Assembly: GCF_003287955.1 (NCBI RefSeq)
Contig: NZ_QMKP01000015.1
Location: 1 to 64,000, forward strand
Reading direction: 5' to 3'
Length of the DNA stretch: 64,000 nt
DNA from: Arthrobacter sp. AQ5-06
GTDB lineage: Bacteria; Actinomycetota; Actinomycetes; Actinomycetales; Micrococcaceae
Part shown: positions 7,678-14,937 of the stretch, one piece after another
Position numbering within the stretch: position 1 is the stretch's first letter
Layout of the letters: each line of letters opens with the position of its first letter
Made by a program: the position numbers and the translations under genes
Notes under the pieces: generated by a model
Database searches by the model: none
What the model was told of the DNA's origin: nothing
What the model saw: only the letters and a program-made list of their open reading frames with translations

Positions 7678-8562
7678 ATGCCCGCGCGCACATTCAACCA
7701 TTACCGTTCCGCTTCGGCCGCCGCCGCGGCGACCGCACTTCTGCTCACCGTTGCCGCCTGCACACCCGCTTCGCCGCCGGCCGCGAGCACCGCTGCCCCG
7801 ACCAACTCCGCGACCGGCCTGCCCAGCAGCCACATCCACGGCCTCACCGTGAACCGCGAAACGGACCAGGTTCTCCTGGCCACCCACGATGGTCTGTACG
7901 ACGTCACTGCACAGCCCGCCACCAAAATCGGTGGCACCAACGACCTGATGGGCTTCACCGCGGGCCCTGACCAGGGCGTGTTTTACGCCTCGGGCCATCC
8001 CGGGCCAGGCTCCGACCTGCCTAACCCTATGGGCCTGATCAAATCCACCGACGGCGGCAAGTCCTGGGAGCAGCTCTCCCGCCAGGGTGAATCGGACTTC
8101 CACGCGCTCACCTCGGCCAGGTCCGGGATCGTGGCCTTTGACGGGACCCTGCGCACGAGCCCTGACGGGAAGACCTGGTCCGCTGTCGCCGCCCGGTTCA
8201 TTCCGGCGGCCCTGGCCGCGGACCCGTTCAGTGACACGGTGCTTGCGACCACCCGCGACGGGGTGCAGCGCTCCACGGACGGCGGCAAGACCTGGGCGCT
8301 GGCGCCGGCCGCCCCGGTGATCCAGTTCGTGACCTTCGCCAGCCCCACCGAAGCCATCGGCGTGGAACCGGACGGTTCCGTCCATTATTCGGCCGACGGC
8401 GGAACCACCTGGTCCCGGACGGGACGGATAGAAGGGGAGGTGCAGGCGATAGCGGCGGTGGAGGGTTCAGGTGCGAGCCCTTGGGTCTGGGCCGCCACCT
8501 CCACCGGACTGGTCGTATCGACGGACGGCGGGGCCACCTTCCGACCCTCGGACGCCGCCTGA
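7678..8562 (+). CDS. BNR/Asp-box repeat lipoprotein (F510_1955-like, sialidase fold)
   Basis: A 294-residue exported lipoprotein: signal with lipobox VAAC (about residue 27), then a beta-propeller with four Asp-box motifs, STDGGKSW, STDGGKTW, SADGGTTW and STDGGATF, spaced along the chain. Such proteins are often annotated as F510_1955-family glycosylhydrolase or exo-alpha-sialidase, but no sialidase active-site residues were recognised, so glycosidase activity is doubtful. The ATG at 7678 after CCTGGAG is preferred over 7633. It closes the copper operon and is followed by a strong terminator. Confidence 0.78.
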   Translation: MPARTFNHYRSASAAAAATALLLTVAACTPASPPAASTAAPTNSATGLPSSHIHGLTVNRETDQVLLATHDGLYDVTAQPATKIGGTNDLMGFTAGPDQGVFYASGHPGPGSDLPNPMGLIKSTDGGKSWEQLSRQGESDFHALTSARSGIVAFDGTLRTSPDGKTWSAVAARFIPAALAADPFSDTVLATTRDGVQRSTDGGKTWALAPAAPVIQFVTFASPTEAIGVEPDGSVHYSADGGTTWSRTGRIEGEVQAIAAVEGSGASPWVWAATSTGLVVSTDGGATFRPSDAA

Positions 8563-8586
8563 CCCGTTCACTGCCAAAAGCAGACG

Positions 8587-8619
8587 AAGGGCCGGTCCGC
8601 ACTCCGCGGACCGGCCCTT
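8587..8619. terminator. bidirectional terminator hairpin
   Basis: A perfect 14-base stem, AAGGGCCGGTCCGC with GCGGACCGGCCCTT, around loop ACTCC, between two convergent genes (ending at 8562 and 8708). It can serve both directions; the T-tail is short. Confidence 0.85.
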
Positions 8620-8707
8620 CCTGTTGCCGTTCGTTGCTGCCTTCAGGCCAAGCACGGCACTGGGGTTTAGCCTTGCTTGGGCCCCGAACGGCGGGGAAAG
8701 TGCGTGC

Positions 8708-9406
8708 TTAGCGCAGCACGCCGCAGACGGCAGGGTCGGTGGCCTCTGCCGGGAGGTTCGGGTCAAGCTCACTGGCACCTTCAGGATCGCTGAAGTTGTA
8801 GGTTCCGTTGCCGTCGTAGTCCTGCCCGTGGATCACCAGCACGCCCTCGCCGTCGCGGACGGCGTCGGCGATCTGCTTGGCAGTGCCGAGACCGCCGGCA
8901 CCCGGGTAGCCGATCCCCGCCACGTCCGTAAACTCGATGTTGTCCCTGCTGTAGTCATAGCTGCCATCGTGTGAGACGGGGAACCGGGAAACGGCCAGGA
9001 AACTGGCGGGCGTGGTATCGCCGGTGGTGTTCAGCGAAACCACCACGGGGCCATAGGCCGGAAGACCCTCGACAGTATTCAGCCGACCGTCTCCGTTGCT
9101 GTCCAGCGCCAGGGTGGGGCACTCATTCAAGGCCTGCTCGCCGTAATGAATGTGCTGGGCGTGGGGAGCATCGGGCGTCAGACCTGTTGCGTGGACCTCG
9201 ATGTGCTGGATCAGCTGGTTACGAACCACGGCCGTAGCCGTCCCGGAAGCCCCGGAGCCGTTGAGCTCCGTGAGGTGTGCCGTCAGGGTTACGGTTTTCT
9301 CCAACGACTTCGCGTTCTGAGCTGCGACCGGGCCAGCGCCCAAGGATACTGCAGCCATCATCGCCACGCCGGCACCGCCGAGAACAAGCTTTGTATTGCG
9401 TTTCAT
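8708..9406 (-). CDS. secreted CHRD-domain protein
   Basis: A 232-residue exported protein. The N-terminus MKRNTKLVLGGAGVAMMAAV with GPVAAQ is a Sec signal. The mature part has the CHRD layout: VTLTAHLTELNGSGASGTA, then PHAQHIHYGEQALNECPTL (His-rich) and GVLVIHGQDYDGNGTY, with aspartate-rich loops (DSNGDGRLN) like calcium-binding turns. The start at the second ATG (9406) gives six bases from AAGGAG; the ATG at 9409 is too close. It converges on the copper operon but is transcribed separately. Function is unknown; CHRD proteins sit on cell surfaces. Confidence 0.8.
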   Translation of the reverse strand: MKRNTKLVLGGAGVAMMAAVSLGAGPVAAQNAKSLEKTVTLTAHLTELNGSGASGTATAVVRNQLIQHIEVHATGLTPDAPHAQHIHYGEQALNECPTLALDSNGDGRLNTVEGLPAYGPVVVSLNTTGDTTPASFLAVSRFPVSHDGSYDYSRDNIEFTDVAGIGYPGAGGLGTAKQIADAVRDGEGVLVIHGQDYDGNGTYNFSDPEGASELDPNLPAEATDPAVCGVLR

Positions 9407-9604
9407 CATTCGCTCCTTGATCAACGCCCACCGGGGAACTCCCGGCAGTCAGATGTGATTCGTAGCACATGAGCCCGCGGATGGGTCTCGGCACCCGTGG
9501 AGGACGACGGCGGCACCCGGCTTGGGTGGCAGCCGCGCCCTCACGTGTTAAGTTGAAATGTGCGGACCGCCCGGTCGGCGCACCGGCTGGAAGGAGTATC
9601 CCTG

Positions 9605-10246
9605 TTGCAACTCCCCGAACCCGCCCCCACACCCGTGAGGATTCTGACGGTCTGCACCGGTAACATCTGCCGTTCGCCCGTGGCCGAACGGCTGCTGCAG
9701 GCCGGGCTGGACCAAGTGATACCGGGCGGATTTGAGGTCACCAGCGCCGGAACGCGGGCCATGGTGGGCGACCCCATGCAGCCGCTGTCCGGAGACATCG
9801 TGCGCACCTTTGGCGGGAACCCGGACGGTTTCGTCTCGCGGCAGCTGACCAGCAAGATCCTGCGCGGCGTGGACCTGGTGCTCACCATGACCTCCGGCCA
9901 CCGCGGCGAAGTGCTCCAGCTGGACGCCTCCCTGCTCAAGCGCACCTTCACCATCCGCGAGTTCGCCCGCATGCTCGACGTCCTGGCCGAGCATGCGGAC
10001 AGTGCTGGAAACGGTCCGGTAACGGCCGACGGCGGCAGCCCCCTCAGTGCCAACACCGCCTTCTGGCGGGGGCTTCCCGCGCGCGCCGCGTCCGTCCGGC
10101 ACCTGTCACTGCCGGCGGATTCCGCCGAAAACGACATCATCGACCCCTACCGGCGCAGCCCCGAAATCTACAGCCAGATGGAAGACGAACTGGCCCCCGC
10201 CATCGTTTCTGTCCTGCGGCACGCCCGCCTGAACGTTCCGGCTTAG
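9605..10246 (+). CDS. low-molecular-weight protein-tyrosine phosphatase
   Basis: A 213-residue LMW-PTP that removes phosphate from protein tyrosine. The P-loop is VCTGNICRSPVAE (C-x5-R-S) and the general-acid loop near the C-terminus is IIDPYRRS. It is about 60 residues longer than typical because of an insertion between the two, around LAEHADSAGNGPVTADGG. The start is TTG 9605, eight bases after AAGGAG; a longer reading from 9560 has no ribosome site. In actinobacteria such enzymes often act with exopolysaccharide kinases. An LCP-family cell-wall ligase gene lies nearby. Confidence 0.88.
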   Translation: MQLPEPAPTPVRILTVCTGNICRSPVAERLLQAGLDQVIPGGFEVTSAGTRAMVGDPMQPLSGDIVRTFGGNPDGFVSRQLTSKILRGVDLVLTMTSGHRGEVLQLDASLLKRTFTIREFARMLDVLAEHADSAGNGPVTADGGSPLSANTAFWRGLPARAASVRHLSLPADSAENDIIDPYRRSPEIYSQMEDELAPAIVSVLRHARLNVPA

Positions 10247-10266
10247 CGTTCCCGCCTCAGCCGGCG

Positions 10267-10656
10267 CTAACGAGGGGCCGGCGCCGCCTCGGGAGTAACT
10301 TCACGCACTTCCGCGAACGTTCCATCTGCCTTCAGCCCCAGCGCAAGATGAGCCCGGCGCACCAAATGCCGGTGCAGAAAGCCGAACACTGTGTAGAGCA
10401 CGAAGGTTATGGCGAGGATCAACAGCGCTGTGTCGCTAGCCGCGCGGTACCAGTAGTAGCCCGGGTGGCCAAACGCAATGTCCCCTCCAACCAGGGGGAA
10501 GAGCACCCCTGCCAGGTAAAGCATGCTGGCCAGGAACGGAATGGACAGCAGCCCCTGGACCGCATTCAGCCGTTTGCCCGTTCGCTTGTAACGCTCGGAC
10601 TGCTTCTCCCAGGCCGCCCGGCTGGTGACAAGCAGAACTGGCTTTGTATTTCCCAT
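10267..10656 (-). CDS. small two-helix membrane protein of unknown function
   Basis: A 129-residue protein starting at ATG 10656 with GGGGGA upstream. A basic N-terminus (SRAAWEKQSERYKRTGKRLN) is followed by two hydrophobic segments (IPFLASMLYLAGVLFPLVGG and TALLILAITFVLYTVFGF). A short charged tail follows. No family recognised. It lies between the tyrosine phosphatase and the LCP gene and is read opposite to both. Confidence 0.72.
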   Translation of the reverse strand: MGNTKPVLLVTSRAAWEKQSERYKRTGKRLNAVQGLLSIPFLASMLYLAGVLFPLVGGDIAFGHPGYYWYRAASDTALLILAITFVLYTVFGFLHRHLVRRAHLALGLKADGTFAEVREVTPEAAPAPR

Positions 10657-10817
10657 CAGATCCCCCACAGATAACCCGTTCTTGACCAAGAGCCAAGCCC
10701 GCCCCGCACTGCGGGGCTTTCCCACTGAACCCGGCGCGCCGCCGTCGTAGGTTACAGCACGGAAACGACACGCTCCGCATTGTAGCCGTAACCGGGTCCG
10801 AGGGCGGACACTAAGTC

Positions 10818-11927
10818 ATGGTGAGCACCCCAAGCGGTCCAGATCCGATCGGCCCGGCCCCTTCCGGCCCCGAGCCTGCTGCGCCTGCCGCGCTGAAACG
10901 GCGCCGCGTGATCGCCGCGGTACTGACGCTGGTACTGGTGGCCGTCGTCGCGGTTGCAGCCCTGCTGTTCAGCCGACCGGCGGTGGAAGTTGCCGCGCCG
11001 GCCCCGGCAGCCAGCGATACCGCCACGGCCACTCCGACGCCGTCGGAGACGACACCCCCGCCGGCACCGGCCCCTCCCCCGCCGCCCGAACCCATCGCGG
11101 AACTCCCGGCGGCGCCCATGAACATCCTGGTGATCGGCAGCGACAGCCGCGCCAACGCCCGGGAACAGGCGGCCCACACCGCAGCGACGGGAGAGTCGCA
11201 GGACCATCGCTCGGACTCGCTCATGGTGGTCCACGTGCCGGCTGACCGCCGCGCCCTCTACGTCATCTCGATCATGCGCGACCTGTGGGTGGAGATCCCG
11301 GGATATGGAGGTTCGAAGGTCAACGCCAGCCTGGAAATCGGTGGCATCGACCTGACAGCGCGGACCGTGGAGTCGCTGCTGGGCATCCACCTTGACCACA
11401 CGCTGATGATTGACTTCAACGGCTTCAGGGCTCTTACGGACGGGCTGGGCGGGGTGGACGTGAACGTTCCCTTCCCCTTCCAGTCCACCCACGACACCGG
11501 GCACCTCTTTTCCGCCGGCGTGAACCACCTGGATGGCCAGTCCGCACTGGAGTTCTCCCGCGAGCGCTACGCGTTCACCGACGGTGACTTCCAGCGGGTC
11601 CAGAACCAGCGGATCATGCTCCAGGCTATCCTGGCCAGGCTGACCGTCGGGGGGGCGCTGAACGACGTCACCGCTGTCCGGGCGCTTGTGGACTTCGCCG
11701 CCTGCTGCCTCACCGTCAATAAGGGCTTCGATCCCGTCCAGGTGGCCATTCTCGCCTACAGCCTGCGGAACCTTGACGTGAACGCCATCGGCACCATGAC
11801 GCTGCCCACCGCGGGAGTTGGCACTGTGGCCGGACAGTCCGTGGTCTTCCCGGACTATGGCGGGATCAACGCGGTGGCAGCCGCGCTGAGGGACGGCAGG
11901 ATCGGCGACTACGCTGCGGGGCACTAG
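10818..11927 (+). CDS. LytR-CpsA-Psr (LCP) family cell-wall glycopolymer ligase
   Basis: A 369-residue type II membrane enzyme expected to transfer lipid-linked glycopolymers to peptidoglycan. A cytosolic proline-rich start is followed by one helix (about residues 32-52), a Pro/Thr/Ala linker and the LCP domain. The domain opens with MNILVIGSDSRA, then RSDSLMVVHVPAD and VISIMRDLWVEIPG (the conserved arginine and aspartates that hold the pyrophosphate lipid). HLDGQSALEFSRERY and DFQRVQNQRIM follow. The domain is complete. A strong terminator follows within 20 bases. Confidence 0.9.
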   Translation: MVSTPSGPDPIGPAPSGPEPAAPAALKRRRVIAAVLTLVLVAVVAVAALLFSRPAVEVAAPAPAASDTATATPTPSETTPPPAPAPPPPPEPIAELPAAPMNILVIGSDSRANAREQAAHTAATGESQDHRSDSLMVVHVPADRRALYVISIMRDLWVEIPGYGGSKVNASLEIGGIDLTARTVESLLGIHLDHTLMIDFNGFRALTDGLGGVDVNVPFPFQSTHDTGHLFSAGVNHLDGQSALEFSRERYAFTDGDFQRVQNQRIMLQAILARLTVGGALNDVTAVRALVDFAACCLTVNKGFDPVQVAILAYSLRNLDVNAIGTMTLPTAGVGTVAGQSVVFPDYGGINAVAAALRDGRIGDYAAGH

Positions 11928-11943
11928 CGGCGGGGCACTAAGC

Positions 11944-11976
11944 GAAACGGCCCCCGGCTGGGCCGGGGGCCGTTTC
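11944..11976. terminator. Rho-independent terminator
   Basis: A 15-base perfect stem GAAACGGCCCCCGGC / GCCGGGGGCCGTTTC around loop TGG, 16 bases after the LCP gene. It also faces the end of the short convergent proline-rich ORF. Confidence 0.88.
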
Positions 11977-11985
11977 ATTGGTGAT

Positions 11986-12183
11986 TTAGCTCCGGGTGGG
12001 GTCCGGGCGCAGCGGTGCCGGCCCCGGGTCCGGGACGGGCAGCGGGCCGGGAGGTTCCGGCGTCGGGATGGGGCTGGGCCCGTCGGGTCCCGGGTGGCCG
12101 GGATGGGTGGGGTCCGGGTTGAAGGGGCCCGGGCCTGGTTCCGGCGGGAACGGCTCTGGTTCGTGCACTGGCGGGATGGTCAT
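11986..12183 (-). CDS. short proline-rich protein (possible)
   Basis: A 65-residue ORF with a reasonable ribosome site (AGAGGGGAAGTTCC before ATG 12183). It is almost entirely Pro/Gly/Glu/Asp with PEP, PDP and PGP turns and no hydrophobic core, so it would be an extended, acidic, cytosolic peptide. Supporting it are its position between two terminators or gene ends and its coding-like alternation. Against it, C/G-rich low-complexity DNA easily yields such ORFs. Confidence 0.45.
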   Translation of the reverse strand: MTIPPVHEPEPFPPEPGPGPFNPDPTHPGHPGPDGPSPIPTPEPPGPLPVPDPGPAPLRPDPTRS

Positions 12184-12326
12184 GGAACTTCCCCTCTCAC
12201 GCTGGGCGGGTGCGCCTTTGCGTGATCAGGATACGCCTTCCCCGCCGCTAACGCTCTCTCACTTCCTGCAGGAATTTCCCCAACGCTCATCAGGATGTGC
12301 GGGCCCGTTCCCGATCTGGCGGGCTT

Positions 12327-12743
12327 CTAGGCAGGGCGGCGCAGGCGGGACGGGTGGGACATCGGGACTTGGTCCACGTCTTCAGCGTCACGCATCAGGG
12401 GGACGGCGAAGGTCACCACAAGGCGCGCGTCGGCGTCGTCGGTGGACCTGATGGTCAGGCTCCTGGTGCCGGGGGGCACGGACGGTGTGAACACCTGCAG
12501 GTTCCGTGAACCCAGGCTGGCGGAGTCCCGGAAGGTGTACAGGGTGCCCCAATGATCTTCAATGGCAATTTCGGGGACCGTTCTGCCGGCAGCGGACTTC
12601 ACGTGGATGTTGACCACCAGGCAGGTGCTCCAGACTTCCACGGAGAGCACCGTGAAGTCGGCGGCCCGGGTCATGTGCAGCCCGAAGGTGGGCGGCAGGA
12701 GCATCTGCCGGAGTCTGCCTTTCGGTATCAGGTTTCGCATCAT
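12327..12743 (-). CDS. unrecognised 138-residue soluble protein
   Basis: The start at ATGATG (12743) after TTTGGGGGCG is preferred; a much longer reading in this frame would run antisense through the phosphatase gene. The protein begins MMRNLIPKGRLRQMLLPPTF and has beta-rich stretches (FTVLSVEVWSTCLVVNIHVK, EIAIEDHWGTLYTFRDSAS, RSLTIRSTDDADARLVVTFA). This suggests a small beta-sandwich. No family recognised. It is divergent from the phoD-like gene. Confidence 0.7.
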   Translation of the reverse strand: MMRNLIPKGRLRQMLLPPTFGLHMTRAADFTVLSVEVWSTCLVVNIHVKSAAGRTVPEIAIEDHWGTLYTFRDSASLGSRNLQVFTPSVPPGTRSLTIRSTDDADARLVVTFAVPLMRDAEDVDQVPMSHPSRLRRPA

Positions 12744-12912
12744 CGCCCCCAAATTACTACGAGTGCTTACCATTAGCCCGCGATAATGGCGTCCTGTCAA
12801 GGTTCCGCTCAGCGTTAGGTGGCCACCCGCACCAGCATGAGTTAACCCGTGCCATGCCGGGCGTTCATCCGGGGGAAACGGGCCGTGTACGCGCCGCGGG
12901 CAGGGTGGGGCC

Positions 12913-14576
12913 ATGCCTGATATCTCACGCCGCACCATCGTCAAAGGTTCCGTCCTCGCAGCAGCATTGGCGGCCGCGCCCGACGCCGCCAACGCAAGCA
13001 GCTTCCCGGCCGGCCGGACCGGGATCCCCCTGGTCCGGAACCGCCTCACCCTGCCCAGCGGCATCGCCACCGGTGACGTCACCTCCGATTCCGCCGTGCT
13101 CTGGTCCCGCTCCTCCGCCGCCGGCCGGATGGCCGCCACCCTCCGCGCCGTGGACGACGGCGGCACTGTGCTGAGCGGGCGGGGCGTCTTCGAACGCACC
13201 CTCCGCGGCCCCCGGGCCACCCAGGCGTCGGACTTCACGGCCAAAATCCACGCCGGCAACCTGCCATCCAACACCCGCTTTGCACTGGAGATCAGTTTCG
13301 AGGATGACGGCGGCGCGGCCGGCGAGACCGTCAAGGGAACCTTCCGCACGGCCCCCGACGCCGGGAGCCACAATGGGGAGGGACGCACCGGCGGTGACCT
13401 CCCGACGTCGTACGCCCAAAGCTTCGTCTGGACCGGCGACACCGCCGGCCAGGGCTGGGGCATCAACGAGGAGATCGGCGGCATGCGCGGCTACCGGGCC
13501 CTGCACAACACCCGGCCCGACTTCTTCATCCACTCCGGCGACACCGTCTACGCCGACGGCCCCATCGCCGAAACCGTGGTGGAGAAGGACGGGCAGGTAT
13601 GGCGCAACCTTGTCACGGAGAGGTCTCCAAGGTGGCCGAAACGCTCACCGAGTTCCGCGGCCGGCACCGCTACAACTCCCTGGACACCAACATGCGCGCC
13701 TTGTTCGCAGAGGTCCCCGTGATCGCACAGTGGGACGACCACGAAACCCACAACAACTGGTATCCCGGCCAGATCATCGACGACGCCCGCTACACCGTCC
13801 GCGACGTCAACACCCTCGCAGGGCGTGGCCGGCAGGCCTGGCAGGAGAACATGCCCATCGCCGACAGCTCGGCACTGTGGCGCCCGGGAACGTTCGACGA
13901 CGGCGGGCAGTACCAGCCGGCCCGCATCTACCGGAAGATCCCCCGCGGTCCGCAGCTGGATGTGTTCTGCCTGGACATGCGTACCTTCAAGTCGCCCAAT
14001 ACGGACGGCAAGGAAGCCTACGCCACCTCCATCCTGGGCCACGAGCAGGTGGACTGGCTGATCCGGGAGGTGTCCAGGTCCAAGGCGACCTGGAAGGTGA
14101 TCGCCGCGGACCTGCCCTTGGGCATCATCGTCCCGGATGGTGCCGTGAACCAGGAAAGCCTGGCCAACCGGCACCCCGGTGCGCCGCTGGGCCGCGAGCT
14201 CGAAATCGCCGGGGTGCTCAGTGCATTCAAACGGAACCGGGTGAAGAACGTGGTGTGGCTGACGGCCGACGTGCACTACTGCGCCGCCCACCACTACTCC
14301 CCCGAGCGCGCGGCCTTCACGGACTTCGATCCGTTCTGGGAGTTCGTGGCCGGCCCTATCGCGGCCGGATCCTTCGGACCCAACCCGATGGACGGGACGT
14401 TCGGACCCGAGGTGGTGTTCACCAAGGCGGGACGGTTCCCTGGCGAATCACCGCGCGACGGCGATAACCAGTTCTTCGGCCACATCCAGCTGGGCGAGGA
14501 TGACAGCTTCACCGCCAGCCTCCGCAATGCCAACGGCGCCGTGGTCTTCTCCCAGGTGCTCACCCCCGAACGGTGA
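12913..14576 (+). pseudogene. phoD: PhoD-type alkaline phosphatase, Tat-exported, interrupted by a -1 frameshift
   Basis: Phosphodiesterase/alkaline phosphatase D split over two frames. The first frame (12913-about 13620) carries a twin-arginine signal (SRRTIVKGSVLAAALAAAP), the N-terminal Ig-like domain and the catalytic stretch FVWTGDTAGQGWGINEE with DFFIHSGDTVYADGP. The second frame (about 13620-14576) continues exactly where PhoD should: EVSKVAETLTEFRGRHRYN, VIAQWDDHETHNNW, VWLTADVHYCAAHHY. One base is missing around 13616-13623 (GGAGAGG where GGAGGAGG would restore VTEEVSKV). With it the protein would be about 554 residues, normal for the family, and no other damage was seen, so a recent mutation or a sequencing error are both possible. 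Confidence 0.88.
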
Positions 14577-14937
14577 GGACGGTCGCCGTCGACCGTTAGC
14601 CGGAGCTTCTTTGCCAGAGCTTCTTTGCCAGACATTAGGGATGGCCCCCGGCAATGCCGGGGGCCACCGTATCGGGAGGGTCACCCGCAGACTGCCGATG
14701 CGCTATTGGCGCTGTGGCGTGCCCAAACGGCTAACCGCCCTAAGGAGGCAGATGAAAAAGAACGCGTCCGGATCCTCCCGGTAATGCCGTTCTAGCACCG
14801 TACGGAGGCGGGTTCAAGGGGTTCCGGCGGGTAACTTAGCTGCACGTCCGGATTGGCGGAGTGAGAGAGCGCTTGAGGTGGCTACCCCGGTAGCGAACGG
14901 CGGTCTTTTTGGCCGCCCGGCTCTATATATTGAAGGC
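14577..14937. other. intergenic region: tandem repeat, hairpin, tiny ORF, promoter
   Basis: This stretch of 361 bases holds a 14-base tandem duplication GAGCTTCTTTGCCA (14603-14616, 14617-14630). A terminator-like stem follows (listed separately). A ten-codon ORF (14752-14784, MKKNASGSSR) has an excellent TAAGGAGG site seven bases upstream. A second hairpin, GGCGG/CCGCC around TCTTTTTGG (about 14900-14916), and TATATT (14926-14931), a likely -10, lie directly before the peptidase gene. No longer gene was recognised. Confidence 0.55.
14642..14666. terminator. hairpin downstream of phoD
   Basis: An 11-base perfect stem TGGCCCCCGGC / GCCGGGGGCCA with loop AAT. It has no T-run, so termination may be weak or need Rho. 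Confidence 0.6.

Noticed and set aside
7678..8562. Active sialidase
   Set aside because: Only Asp-box repeats are present; the arginine triad, tyrosine nucleophile and Asp of sialidases were not recognised.
12744..13484. Upstream extension of the 12327-12743 gene
   Set aside because: It would run antisense through the phoD-like gene; the ATGATG at 12743 has its own ribosome site.
14840..14900. tRNA-like stretch before the S9 peptidase
   Set aside because: No cloverleaf, TTC loop or anticodon stem can be drawn.
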